From the NCBI GenBank assembly GCA_965279115.1, contig OZ257137.1, positions 3,162,001 through 3,226,000 on the forward strand: a stretch of DNA of 64,000 nt, read 5' to 3'. The notes beneath the pieces were generated by a model. The model saw only the letters and a program-made list of their open reading frames with translations. It made no database searches and was not told where the DNA came from. Shown here piece by piece: positions 17,823 through 26,641 of the stretch. Within the stretch, counting starts at the first letter, position 1. Each line of letters starts with the position of its first letter. The position numbers and the translations under genes are program-made. This DNA comes from JAEUOS01 sp965279115 (lineage in GTDB: Bacteria > Pseudomonadota > Gammaproteobacteria > Burkholderiales > JAEUOS01).

Positions 17823-18806
17823 ATGCAGACCCGACGCAGACTCATACAGGCGCTGGCCGCCGCGCCATTGGCCACCTGCGGCGCCTTCGCCCAGGCTGCC
17901 TTTCCCAACCGCTCGATCCGCATGGTGGTGCCGTTTACACCGGGTGGCGCGCTCGACACCGTGGCGCGCGCAGTCGCGCCGATCGCGGGGGAACGCCTTG
18001 GCCAGCAGGTGGTCATCGACAACAAGCCGGGCGGCTTCACCATCATCGGCAGCGACATCGTCGCCAAGGCGGCGCCGGACGGCCACACCCTGCTGTTCGC
18101 GCCCGCGCCGATCGCGTTCAATACCGCGCTCGGCCTGAAGCTGCCCTACGATCCGCTGAAGAACTTCGAGTTCGTCACCCTGGTGGCGCGCATTCCCGGC
18201 GTGATGCTGGTGCACCCGTCGGTCCCAGCGAAGAACCTCAAGGAACTGGTCGACTACGCCAAAAAGGAAACTGCCGAGAAGGGCTCGTTCCAGTACGCTT
18301 CCGCCGGCGTTGGCACCATGGGTCATTTGCTGGGTGAGTATTTCTTCAGCGAACAAGGCATCAAGCAACAGCATGTCGGCTACAAGGGCTCCGTGCCCGC
18401 CCTGCAGGACCTGGTCGGCGGCCAGGTCAAGGTACTGATCGATGCCTACATTCCGAGCGGTCCGCAGGTGCTGAGCGGCCGCGTGCGCGCCCTCGGGATC
18501 GCCACCACCCGCCGCTCACCGGTGTTGCCGGATGTGCCCACCTTCGCCGAGGCCGGCTACAAGGGCTTCGAGGCCTACGGCTTCTATGGCGTTGCCGCAC
18601 CCGCCGGTACACCCAAGGCGATTGTCGAGCAACTCAACGCCGCCTTTGTCGCCGCCGCCTCCGATCGCTCGGTGCGTGCCGGCCTGGTGTCATCCGGCTA
18701 TGAAGTCATCGCCAACAGCCCGGCCGAATACCGCAGCTTCGTGCAAAGGCAGATCGACCTGTGGGGCCCGGTGGTGAAGAAGTCGGGCGTCAAGGTCGAG
18801 CAGTAA
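17823..18806 (+). CDS. Bug-family tripartite tricarboxylate transporter substrate-binding protein
   Basis: 327 residues. A signal peptide (RRLIQALAAAPLATCGAFAQA) is followed by the Bug-type opening FPNRSIRMVVPFTPGGALDT. The characteristic VIDNKPGGFTIIGSDIVAKAAPDGHTLL region and the C-terminal FYGVAAPAGTPKAIV are also present. The periplasmic protein would capture a carboxylate, delivering it to TctAB-type permeases encoded elsewhere or acting as a sensor. It is the last gene of the ligase/monooxygenase operon, so its ligand is likely to be the substrate of that pathway. A hairpin spans the stop codon. Confidence 0.88.
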   Translation: MQTRRRLIQALAAAPLATCGAFAQAAFPNRSIRMVVPFTPGGALDTVARAVAPIAGERLGQQVVIDNKPGGFTIIGSDIVAKAAPDGHTLLFAPAPIAFNTALGLKLPYDPLKNFEFVTLVARIPGVMLVHPSVPAKNLKELVDYAKKETAEKGSFQYASAGVGTMGHLLGEYFFSEQGIKQQHVGYKGSVPALQDLVGGQVKVLIDAYIPSGPQVLSGRVRALGIATTRRSPVLPDVPTFAEAGYKGFEAYGFYGVAAPAGTPKAIVEQLNAAFVAAASDRSVRAGLVSSGYEVIANSPAEYRSFVQRQIDLWGPVVKKSGVKVEQ

Positions 18807-18822
18807 TGCCGGAGCGCGGCAT
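18806..18822. terminator. Hairpin between convergent genes
   Basis: ATGCCG-GAGCG-CGGCAT is a perfect 6-bp stem with a 5-base loop that starts in the Bug gene's stop codon and lies 3 bases before the stop of the convergent RidA gene. There is no T tract on either strand, so it is a weak candidate for a bidirectional terminator. Confidence 0.35.
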
Positions 18823-18824
18823 GC

Positions 18825-19208
18825 TCAGCCGGGCATCACGGCGATCGCCTCGATCTCCACCGACAGCCGCGGATCGACCAGGGCTGTCACTTCTACAAGG
18901 GTGGAAGCAGGCCGGTGCTCGCCGAAATAGGTCTGGCGAATCGGGTTGATCTGGCCGCGTTCGCCTATGCGGGTCATGTAGATGTTGACCTTGACCACGT
19001 GTTCCGGTCCGCCACCGGCGTGGCGCAGGCAGTTGTCGAGACTTTTCATTGCCAGCTTGAATTGCTCGACCGTGCTCTCGGGGATGCTGCCGTCGGCTTC
19101 GATGCCGACTGCGCCGGAGACGAAGATCTGGTTGCCTGCGCGCACCACATGGCAGTAGTGGGAAAAGGGTGCCGGCTCGCCGGGCACCATGAAGCGCTGG
19201 ATGGACAT
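18825..19208 (-). CDS. RidA/YjgF family protein
   Basis: 127 residues, the standard RidA length. The opening PGEPAPFSHYCHVVRAGNQIFVSGAVG, read as two segments, and the C-terminal RPASTLVEVTALVDPRLSVEIEAIAV match the family's trimer core. The Arg that binds ligand carboxylates is in RPAST. RidA proteins deaminate reactive enamine/imine intermediates; catabolic-cluster members often have specialised substrates. The ATG at 19208 follows GGAG. It converges with the Bug gene and is divergent from rsmA. Confidence 0.85.
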   Translation of the reverse strand: MSIQRFMVPGEPAPFSHYCHVVRAGNQIFVSGAVGIEADGSIPESTVEQFKLAMKSLDNCLRHAGGGPEHVVKVNIYMTRIGERGQINPIRQTYFGEHRPASTLVEVTALVDPRLSVEIEAIAVMPG

Positions 19209-19313
19209 GCGGGACTCCATTCGGGTTGCGGGTGGGACAAGTCGTGGCGCGCCTGCATGCAGGCTTGCGATGGGTGACAATCGCAGCCTGCATGGAATCA
19301 AGGCGTCACCTTA

Positions 19314-20123
19314 GTGTCCCATACTGCCCGCAAGCGATTCGGCCAGCATTTCCTGGCCGACCCCGACATCATTGAGGCGATCGTGCGTTCGATCGGCCCG
19401 CGGAAGGATGACGCGATGGTCGAGATCGGGCCGGGGCTGGGGGCCTTGACCGGCCCCCTGATCGAGCGCCTGGACCACCTGCATGCGGTCGAAATCGACC
19501 GCGATGTGATCGCAACCCTCAAGCGCAGATACGCGGCTGCGCGCCTGACCATCCATACCGGCGATGCCCTTTCGTTCGACTTCGGCGCGCTGGCGCTTGA
19601 GTTTGGGGGGCGCCTTAGGGTGGTGGGCAACCTGCCCTACAACATTTCGACGCCGCTCCTGTTCCATCTCGCCGGCTTTGCCGAGCGCGTGATCGATTGC
19701 CACTTCATGCTGCAAAAGGAGGTGGTGGATCGCATGGTCGCCGCGCCCGACGGGCGCGAGTACGGCAGGTTGTCGGTGATGCTGCAATACCGCTTCGAGA
19801 TGGAACACCTGTTCGACGTGCCGCCGGAGGCCTTCGAGCCGCCGCCGCGGGTGGATTCGGCGATCGTGCGCATGATTCCCAAGGCGGCGGCATTGCGCGA
19901 TGCAAGCGACGAAGGCCTGCTGGGTGAGGTGGTGATGCAGGCCTTCAGCCAGCGGCGCAAGGTGCTGCGCAATACGCTCAAGGGGCGCGCCAGCGAGGCG
20001 CAGCTGGAAGCCTGCGGCATTTCGCCCGGCGCGCGCGCCGAGGAGGTGCCGCTGGCCAACTATGTGGCCTTGGCCAACCTGCTGGCCGCCGGGCCTCAGG
20101 CGCCGGGCGCCAGACTTACATAA
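19314..20123 (+). CDS. rsmA: 16S rRNA (adenine1518-N6/adenine1519-N6)-dimethyltransferase
   Basis: 269 residues. KsgA/RsmA motifs are all present: KRFGQHFLADPDII at the N-terminus, the SAM-binding EIGPGLGALT, the acidic VEIDRD, and the catalytic NLPYNIS. It dimethylates two adjacent adenines in helix 45 of 16S rRNA during 30S maturation. The start is GTG at 19314. The 3' end overlaps the restored end of the convergent frameshifted gene by about 28 bases. Confidence 0.93.
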   Translation: MSHTARKRFGQHFLADPDIIEAIVRSIGPRKDDAMVEIGPGLGALTGPLIERLDHLHAVEIDRDVIATLKRRYAAARLTIHTGDALSFDFGALALEFGGRLRVVGNLPYNISTPLLFHLAGFAERVIDCHFMLQKEVVDRMVAAPDGREYGRLSVMLQYRFEMEHLFDVPPEAFEPPPRVDSAIVRMIPKAAALRDASDEGLLGEVVMQAFSQRRKVLRNTLKGRASEAQLEACGISPGARAEEVPLANYVALANLLAAGPQAPGARLT

Positions 20124-20766
20124 CGCCCGAGCGAGCGGAACTGGTTGGGTTCACCCAGGATGTAGCGGGCGCAGTCTTCCAGCAGCGGGTCGGTGATGTC
20201 CTCGGCGCGAATACGAGGTCGAAGCCGCCGAGCCGCTCGACGTTGCGAATGGTGAACCGCACCGAGGCGGTTTCATGCTCGGCGGTGATGCGGATGGTGG
20301 CGCGCAGTTCACACTGGATCTGGAAATCCGCGGCGACGACCATGTAACGCTCGTTGCGCAGTTCGGTGGTGGTGAATGCCGCACCGGCACGGCGCAGGCT
20401 GTCGTCGAAGCGCGCGATGTTCGGCGGCAGCTCCTTGCGGATGGTGATGACCTGCGGCGACTTCTGCAGGTAGGTGAGGTTGATGACGTTGTAGCGGTCG
20501 CGCTCGAGCACCTGCTTCTTGCGGAAATCGATGAAAAAATCCGTCAGGCGCATGCCCTCGAAGCGCACGCCCGGCTCGAGATCGAAAGTGCGCGGGGAGG
20601 GCGGGCTGAGGACGGCCAGTTGCTTGACCACTTCGTTCAGGTACAGGAAGGCGTGGTGCATGGCCTCGTCGACTTCGAGTACACATTCGGCGAAGTCGCG
20701 CGCTTGCGCGTTCTGGTGCGCCTGTACCGCCGCTGCCTGGCGTTTCAGATCATCGAGCAGGCCCAT
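20096..20766 (-). pseudogene. Hypothetical protein gene with a probable one-base frameshift near its 3' end
   Basis: No family is recognised. From ATG 20766 the frame reads MGLLDDLKRQAAAVQAHQ and then a plausible soluble alpha/beta protein up to about codon 185 (ERLGGFDLVF). It then turns into a Thr/Ser/Arg-rich tail ending at 20116. If one base is restored around 20204-20213, the reading continues as AEDITDPLLEDCARYILGEP and on to LAPGA with a stop at 20096. This gives 223 residues with far more natural composition. The lesion is either a real mutation that alters the last 40 residues or a sequencing or assembly error. It lies downstream of gloA on the same strand. Confidence 0.65.
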
Positions 20767-20793
20767 GGTGCCGCTTTCTCCGTTTCGTTGCGC

Positions 20794-21177
20794 TTATTGC
20801 GTCTGGATCAGTTCGATCTTGTAGCCGTCCGGGTCGGTGACGAAGGCGATCACCGTGGTGCCGCCCTTGACCGGGCCGGCGTCGCGGGTGACTGCGCCGC
20901 CGCTCTGGCGGATGCGCTCGCAGGCGGCGTAACAGTCGGGCACGCTGATGGCGATGTGGCCAAAGGCGCCGCCATGATCGTACTTCTCGACACCATAGTT
21001 GTAGGTGAGTTCGATCACCGAGGCGCGATCCTCGCTGTCATAGCCGACGAAAGCGAGCGAGTATTTCTGGTCCGGGCGGTCGGTGGTGCGCAGGAGTTGC
21101 ATGCCCATCACTTCGGTGTAGAACTTGATCGAGCGTTGCAGGTCGCCGACGCGCAACATGGTGTGCAGCATTCTCAT
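20794..21177 (-). CDS. gloA: Lactoylglutathione lyase (glyoxalase I)
   Basis: 127 residues. The sequence opens MRMLHTMLRVGDLQRSIKFY, as in bacterial glyoxalase I. The four metal ligands can be placed as His5, a Glu in VIELTYN, His in FGHIAI and Glu in GYKIELIQ. It converts the hemithioacetal of methylglyoxal and glutathione to S-lactoylglutathione. The short length without the insertions of Zn-type enzymes suggests the Ni-activated class. It lies in a co-directional series from glyQ down to the frameshifted gene. Confidence 0.92.
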   Translation of the reverse strand: MRMLHTMLRVGDLQRSIKFYTEVMGMQLLRTTDRPDQKYSLAFVGYDSEDRASVIELTYNYGVEKYDHGGAFGHIAISVPDCYAACERIRQSGGAVTRDAGPVKGGTTVIAFVTDPDGYKIELIQTQ

Positions 21178-21264
21178 TGCCAGGGACTCCGTTGGGGCTG
21201 CCGGTGGGGGCCGGCGGCAAAGTTCATAGGGTAATGCAAATATCGCCAGCCGGCAGGATGCGTC

Positions 21265-22065
21265 TCAAATTTCCGGCAGCATGTGCGACATGCGGCGCAT
21301 CTCGTCGCGGGCGGCGATGTAGTCGGGATAGAGTTTCTCGACCGCGGCCCAGAAGCGCGGGCCGTGATGCATGTGGCGCATGTGGGCCACCTCATGCGCC
21401 ACCACGTAGTCGATCAGGCGCGGCGCCAGGTGGATCATGCGCCAGTTCAGGCTGATGCGGTGTCCGCCGGTGGCGTCGCGCGCGCACGAGCCCCAGCGGG
21501 TGGCTGCGCGCGTCAGGCGAAGTCGCGGCAGCGGGGCGCCATAGGCTGTGGTGTAGCGCTCCAGCCGCCGGGTGAAATCGGCGCGTGCGGCTTCCCTGAT
21601 CAAGGCTGTCAGTCGTTCCCGCGCCGCCTTCTGGTCGTCGGGGCGCGGCACGGTGAGGATGAGCATGTCATCGAATACCGCCAGCCCGGGCTTGCCGGGC
21701 GCCACCTTCAGCGGCAGCGGCTGCCCGAACCAGGGTAGCGGATCCGCAAGCGACCATTCGCGGGCAGCGGCGTGTTCCGGGCGCTGCCATTCGCGCAGCT
21801 TGGCCAGCACCCAGGCGGCGTGCTGGTTGATCAGCCTTTCGATGTCGGCCTGCTTCGCCTTGACCGGTACCGCCACCCGCAGGCCGCGTGCGTCGATGGT
21901 CAGGCCCAGGGTACGACGCCTGGCCGAGCGCCGCACGGCATACTCGACCAGGCTGCCATGGAGGGCGATGCTGCGCTTTTCGTCCGGCGCAGGGGGGGCG
22001 GGCGCACGGGAACCGTGGCGCACCATGCCGAACAGAGGCAGTTCGAGCTGAAGCAGGCTAAACAC
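21265..22065 (-). CDS. YgjP-like metallopeptidase-domain protein (DUF45)
   Basis: 266 residues. The zinc motif HEVAHMRHMHHGPRFW (HExxH plus a downstream His) lies near 220-235, preceded by the family's ATRWGSC and SLNWRMIHL segments. An N-terminal part of about 50 residues precedes the domain. Proteins of this family are annotated as metal-dependent hydrolases; the cellular role is unclear. It sits between plsC and gloA, an arrangement common in betaproteobacteria. Confidence 0.85.
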   Translation of the reverse strand: MFSLLQLELPLFGMVRHGSRAPAPPAPDEKRSIALHGSLVEYAVRRSARRRTLGLTIDARGLRVAVPVKAKQADIERLINQHAAWVLAKLREWQRPEHAAAREWSLADPLPWFGQPLPLKVAPGKPGLAVFDDMLILTVPRPDDQKAARERLTALIREAARADFTRRLERYTTAYGAPLPRLRLTRAATRWGSCARDATGGHRISLNWRMIHLAPRLIDYVVAHEVAHMRHMHHGPRFWAAVEKLYPDYIAARDEMRRMSHMLPEI

Positions 22066-22107
22066 GTCGGGCGAAGGTTCTTGCCGGTGCAGGTGACAAG
22101 TCGAAGC

Positions 22108-22842
22108 TTAAGCCGAATACTGGTGCGGGAACAAGCGCCGCATCTCGCCCTCTATCCACTCCTCGACCTTTGCCATCTGCTGATCAGAGGTCAGGCCTTG
22201 CGGCGAAATCGGTGCGCCGATGGAGACGGTGACCGTGCCTGGCGTCTTCAGCCATTTGCCGCGCGGCCAGACATCGCCAGCGTTGTGCGCGATCGGCACC
22301 ACCGGCACGCCGGTGGCCACTGAAAGATGGGTGCCGCCCTGCTTGTAACGCCGTTGTTTGCCGGGGTCCACGCGGGTGCCTTCCGGGAACAGGATCATGT
22401 ACCAGCCGTCGCGCAGCTTCTGCCCACCCACCGCCGCCACCTGGTCAAGCGCTTCCTTGCCACGCGCCCGGTTGATCGGGATCATGCCGCATAGGAAAAT
22501 TCCCCAGCCGAAAAACGGCACCCAGTGCAGCTCGCGCTTGTACACGTAGCACATGCGGCGGAACATGCTGCGGAACAACAGGGTTTCGTAGCGCGACTGG
22601 TGCTTGGCTAGGAAGATCACGCCGCCGTGCTTCTCGCGGTCGGGAACGTTTTCCAGCCCGATGACCTTGTAGTCGATGCCGACGATGTGCCTGGCGCCCC
22701 AGATGGCGATATCGGTCCACTTGGCGATCATCAGGTAGCGGCGCGGTTGGCGCACCGGGAAGGTGAGGCAGGAAAAAATGCCCCACGGGGCGACCGTGAT
22801 GAACAGGAACAACAGGTATACGACAGTGCGCAGGGCCTGCAT
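22108..22842 (-). CDS. plsC: 1-acyl-sn-glycerol-3-phosphate acyltransferase
   Basis: 244 residues from the ATG at 22842. A hydrophobic N-terminal segment (VVYLLFLFITVAPWGIF) anchors it in the inner membrane. The acyltransferase blocks are KHQSRYETLLF, FPEGTRVDPGKQ and VPIAHNAG. The catalytic HX4D is HX4E here (HQSRYE), a variant common in betaproteobacterial PlsC-like proteins. It would acylate lysophosphatidic acid. It lies 7 bases downstream of gmhB and probably shares a transcript with glyQ-glyS-gmhB. Confidence 0.88.
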   Translation of the reverse strand: MQALRTVVYLLFLFITVAPWGIFSCLTFPVRQPRRYLMIAKWTDIAIWGARHIVGIDYKVIGLENVPDREKHGGVIFLAKHQSRYETLLFRSMFRRMCYVYKRELHWVPFFGWGIFLCGMIPINRARGKEALDQVAAVGGQKLRDGWYMILFPEGTRVDPGKQRRYKQGGTHLSVATGVPVVPIAHNAGDVWPRGKWLKTPGTVTVSIGAPISPQGLTSDQQMAKVEEWIEGEMRRLFPHQYSA

Positions 22843-22849
22843 GGCGAGG

Positions 22850-23401
22850 TCAGGGCCGCAGGTGCGCGGCAACCGCCGCAAGGTCATCGAAAACCAGGGT
22901 GTCGGCGGGCAGGTTGCCTGCAACCTGGGTCTGCAGGCCTTTGCCGGTCTTGACCAGCACCGGCTGGCAGCCGACGGCAGCGGCCGCCTGCAAGTCGCGC
23001 AGGGAATCGCCTACCGCGAAAACGCCGGTCAGGTCACGCTCATAACGGCGCGCGATCTCGCGGTACATGCCGGGCTTGGGTTTGCGGCATTCGCAATGAT
23101 CGTCGTTCTTGTGCGGGCAGAAAAACACCGCATCGATATGCCCGCCGGCCTGCGCCACCACCCGGTTCATCTTGGCGTGCATCTGGTTGAGCGTGGCCGT
23201 ATCGAAAAGGCCGCGCCCGATGCCCGACTGGTTGGTCGCCACCACCACGCGATAACCGGCGTGGTTGAGCGCGGCGATGGCTTCGGCCGAGCCCGGCAGC
23301 GGGCGCCATTCCGCGACGCTCTTGATGTACATGTCGCTGTCCTCGTTGATCACCCCGTCGCGGTCCAGGATGATCAGCTTTTGGCCGGCACGGTCGGTCA
23401 T
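22850..23401 (-). CDS. gmhB: D-glycero-beta-D-manno-heptose 1,7-bisphosphate 7-phosphatase
   Basis: 183 residues, a HAD phosphatase. The nucleophile motif LDRDGVINED is near the N-terminus. The motif CPHKNDDHCECRKPKPGM supplies the zinc-binding Cys/His set and the Lys of GmhB, and GDSLRDLQAA closes the site. It acts in ADP-heptose synthesis for the lipopolysaccharide core. It lies between glyS and plsC. Confidence 0.92.
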   Translation of the reverse strand: MTDRAGQKLIILDRDGVINEDSDMYIKSVAEWRPLPGSAEAIAALNHAGYRVVVATNQSGIGRGLFDTATLNQMHAKMNRVVAQAGGHIDAVFFCPHKNDDHCECRKPKPGMYREIARRYERDLTGVFAVGDSLRDLQAAAAVGCQPVLVKTGKGLQTQVAGNLPADTLVFDDLAAVAAHLRP

Positions 23402-23474
23402 CGCGCGGACTCCATGCCCGCGGTGAGGCCGGGTTGGCGGGCGGCGGCCCGCGCGAGCCGGTGCGCGGCCATGC

Positions 23475-25631
23475 TCATGCCGCCAGCCGCGACAGGTCGG
23501 CGGCGCGGTTCATGGTGGCGTGCAGCATGGCGAGCAGTCCCTGCCGGTTGGCGCGCAGCCGCGCGTCTTCCGCGTTGACCATCACCTTGTCGAAGAACTC
23601 GTCCACCGGGGCCTTGAGGGCCGCAAGTGCCTTGAGCGAACCCGTGTAGTCGCCGGCCTCGAACGCCTGGTCGGCCAATGGCTTGACCTGCAGCAGCGCG
23701 GCATGCAGGGCGGCTTCGGCGGGTTCGGCGAGCAGTTCCGCGTTCACCGATGCCTCCACGCCGCCCTCGACTTTCTTGAGTATGTTGCCTACCCGCTTGT
23801 TGGCGGATGCCAGCGACACCGCTTCTGGCATGCTGGCGAAGGCGCGCACGGCTTCGATGAGGTGCGGCACTTCCCTCAGGCGTTCCGGGTGCAGGGCCAG
23901 CACGGCATCCACCTGCTGGGCGGAGAATCCCTGTTCGCGCAACTGATTGGCCAGGCGGTCGAAAACGAATTCGGCCAGCTTGCCGGCGGCGCCGGCATCC
24001 AGCAAGCCCGGCGGAAAGGCTGCGAAGCCCGCCTCGACAAGCCGCGTCAGGCCCAGGCCCAGTCCCTTCTCGATAAGGATGCGGATCACGCCGAGCGCAT
24101 GGCGGCGCAGGGCGAAGGGATCGCGGTCGCCGGTCGGCAACTGCCCGATGCCGAACAGCCCGCACAGGGTTTCGAGCTTGTCGGCCAGCGCCACGAAAGT
24201 GCCGGTGTGATTGCGCGGCAGCGCGTCGCCGGCGAAGCGCGGCTTGTAGTGGTCCTCGATGGCGATGGCAACGCCGTCGCGCAGGCCTTCATGACGCGCG
24301 TAGTAGCCGCCCATGATGCCCTGCAGTTCGGGAAATTCGCCCACCATGTCGGTGAGCAGGTCGGCCTTGGCCAGGCGCGCGGCTTCCTGGACCTTGCTGT
24401 CGAGCACATCGAACTCGTCTTTTGCCAGTGCCGTGTACGGGACGGTCTCCATGCGCATCTGGTTGACGATGGCGTGGCCGATGGCGCGTACCCTCTCGGC
24501 GCGCTCGCCCTGGGTGCCCAGCTTGTTGTGATAGACCACCTTGGCCAGGCCGGGCAGTCGCGATTCCAGCGTCTTTTTCCGGTCCTGGTCGAAAAAGAAC
24601 TTGGCATCGGCCAGGCGCGGGCGCACGACGCGTTCGTTGCCGCCAACCACCGCCTTCGTGTCGGCCGGCCGGATGTTGCTGACGATGAGGAATTTGTTGG
24701 TCAGTTTGCCGGTGGCGTCGAGCAGCGGAAAATACTTCTGGTTGGCCTTCATCGTGAGGATCAGGCATTCCTGCGGCACATCGAGGAAAGCCTCCTCGAA
24801 CTGACCGACCAGCACGTTGGGACGTTCAACCAGCGCGGTGACTTCGTCGAGCAGGGCGTCATCATCCACGGGCGTCAGGCCGGCGCCGGCCTTTCGCGCG
24901 GCCGCCGCCACCTGTCGCCCGATTTCGGCACGGCGCTCGGCAAAGCCGGCGATCACGGCGCCTTCAGATTCAAGCTGCGCGGCATAGCTGTCGGCGTCGC
25001 GGATCGCGATCGGATCGACGGCGGCCTCGAAGCGGTGGCCATGCGTCTCGCGTCCCGCGCCCAGGCCCAGCACTGAAACCGGCACGACGCTGCTTCCGTG
25101 AAGCGCGATCAGCTTGTGCGCCGGGCGCACGAAGTGCACGGTTTGCCAGCCGTCGGCCAGCTGGTAGCCCATGACCTTCGGGATCGGCAACCTGCCCAGC
25201 GCTTCGTCGATGGCTTTCTGCAGCCCTTCGGCCAACGACACGCCGGCCTGCGTGACGTCGAGGAACAGGGCTTCGGCCTTGCCGTCCATCTGCTTCTTGA
25301 GGGAATCGACTGCGTCAACGCCAAATCCGAGCGCCGCCAGCTTCTTGACCAGTGCCGGTGTCGCGGCACCCGCCTTGTCCAGGCCCACTGCCACCGGCAT
25401 GAGCTTTTGCGATACGGCGCGGTCGGCTGCCTTGGGAAGCACGCTGGTGACATGCGCGGCCAGGCGGCGCGGCGATGCATAGGGGGTGGACTGCGAGGAG
25501 GCGTCGACCAGGCCCTGCGCACGCAGGGATTCAAAGAGCGCGGCAGAGAATGCCTCGCCAAGGCGCTTTAGGGCCTTGGGCGGCAATTCCTCGACGAACA
25601 GCTCAACCAGAAGATTGTCCGCCGCCATCAT
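23475..25631 (-). CDS. glyS: Glycine--tRNA ligase beta subunit
   Basis: 718 residues. The N-terminus LLVELFVEELPPKALKRLGE is diagnostic, the central KANQKYFPLLDATGKL and GGNERVVRPRLADAKFFF segments are the family core, and the C-terminus has the anticodon-binding-like helices (FFDKVMVNAEDARLRANRQG). With GlyQ it forms the alpha2beta2 enzyme that charges tRNA-Gly. The ATG at 25631 overlaps the glyQ stop codon (ATGA); an ATG one codon later is the alternative. Confidence 0.95.
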   Translation of the reverse strand: MMAADNLLVELFVEELPPKALKRLGEAFSAALFESLRAQGLVDASSQSTPYASPRRLAAHVTSVLPKAADRAVSQKLMPVAVGLDKAGAATPALVKKLAALGFGVDAVDSLKKQMDGKAEALFLDVTQAGVSLAEGLQKAIDEALGRLPIPKVMGYQLADGWQTVHFVRPAHKLIALHGSSVVPVSVLGLGAGRETHGHRFEAAVDPIAIRDADSYAAQLESEGAVIAGFAERRAEIGRQVAAAARKAGAGLTPVDDDALLDEVTALVERPNVLVGQFEEAFLDVPQECLILTMKANQKYFPLLDATGKLTNKFLIVSNIRPADTKAVVGGNERVVRPRLADAKFFFDQDRKKTLESRLPGLAKVVYHNKLGTQGERAERVRAIGHAIVNQMRMETVPYTALAKDEFDVLDSKVQEAARLAKADLLTDMVGEFPELQGIMGGYYARHEGLRDGVAIAIEDHYKPRFAGDALPRNHTGTFVALADKLETLCGLFGIGQLPTGDRDPFALRRHALGVIRILIEKGLGLGLTRLVEAGFAAFPPGLLDAGAAGKLAEFVFDRLANQLREQGFSAQQVDAVLALHPERLREVPHLIEAVRAFASMPEAVSLASANKRVGNILKKVEGGVEASVNAELLAEPAEAALHAALLQVKPLADQAFEAGDYTGSLKALAALKAPVDEFFDKVMVNAEDARLRANRQGLLAMLHATMNRAADLSRLAA

Positions 25632-26545
25632 GCCGCCTTTTTCTCAAGCTGTGCCGCGACTTCCTCAGCCCAGGCTTTGGGCGCCATCGGAAAGCCCAGG
25701 CGCAAGCGGCTGTCGAGGTAGGCCTGCGCGACGCTGCGGGCGAGGTTGCGGATGCGGCCGATGTAGGCGGCGCGTTCGGTCACCGAGATGGCGCCGCGCG
25801 CATCCAGCAAGTTGAAGGTATGCGCGGCCTTGAGCACTTGCTCGTAGGCGGGCAGCGCGAGCTTCTGTTCCATCAGCAGTCTGGCCTGCTTCTCATGCGC
25901 GCCGAATGCACCGAGCAGGAATTCCACGTCGCTGTGCTCGAAGTTGTAGGCCGATTGCTCGACTTCATTCTGGTGGTACACGTCCCCGTAGGTGAGGCCG
26001 TCGGTCCAGACCAGGTCGAACACGCGCTCCTTGCCCTGCAGGTACATGGCCAGGCGCTCCAGGCCATAGGTGATTTCGCCGGTGATGGGCTTGCAGTCGA
26101 TGCCGCCGACCTGCTGGAAATAGGTGAACTGCGTGACCTCCATGCCGTTCAGCCAGACCTCCCAGCCGAGACCCCAGGCACCCAGCGTGGGGTTCTCCCA
26201 GTCGTCTTCGACGAAACGGATGTCGTTTGACTTGAGGTCAAAGCCGAGCGCCTCAAGCGAGCCCAGGTACAGGTCAAGGATTTCCGCCGGCGCGGGCTTG
26301 AGCACCACCTGGAACTGGTAGTAGTGCTGCATGCGGTTGGGATTTTCGCCGTAGCGGCCGTCCTTCGGGCGGCGGCTGGGTTGCACATAGGCGGCCTTCC
26401 AGGGTTCGGGGCCTATCGCGCGCAGGAAAGTGGCGGTATGCGAGGTGCCGGCGCCGACTTCCATGTCGTAGGGCTGGAGCAGTGCGCATCCGTGCTTGCC
26501 CCAGTATTCCGAAAGGCGCAGGATGATTTGCTGAAACGTGAGCAT
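25628..26545 (-). CDS. glyQ: Glycine--tRNA ligase alpha subunit
   Basis: 305 residues. MLTFQQIILRLSEYWGKHGC, the QPYDMEVGAGTSHTATFLRA region and GLERLAMYLQGKERV are the class II catalytic motifs of the bacterial alpha subunit. It makes glycyl-adenylate and glycyl-tRNA with GlyS, encoded next with a four-base overlap. The start is complete and unambiguous. Confidence 0.95.
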   Translation of the reverse strand: MLTFQQIILRLSEYWGKHGCALLQPYDMEVGAGTSHTATFLRAIGPEPWKAAYVQPSRRPKDGRYGENPNRMQHYYQFQVVLKPAPAEILDLYLGSLEALGFDLKSNDIRFVEDDWENPTLGAWGLGWEVWLNGMEVTQFTYFQQVGGIDCKPITGEITYGLERLAMYLQGKERVFDLVWTDGLTYGDVYHQNEVEQSAYNFEHSDVEFLLGAFGAHEKQARLLMEQKLALPAYEQVLKAAHTFNLLDARGAISVTERAAYIGRIRNLARSVAQAYLDSRLRLGFPMAPKAWAEEVAAQLEKKAA

Positions 26546-26641
26546 TGGCCGAGGCCGCCTTGGTCAAACGCGCATTTTAGCGGAATCGCCTGGTGCTTCC
26601 GCCGCGACGCAGGTGCGCCGCGACGCGAAACAGGAGTGACT

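Noticed and set aside
20096..20123. Functional antisense overlap of rsmA with its neighbour
   Set aside because: A 28-base overlap of convergent 3' ends is ordinary in such compact genomes.
23520..25076. 518-codon plus-strand frame
   Set aside because: Antisense to glyS, which has full family motifs; the product has no recognisable domain.
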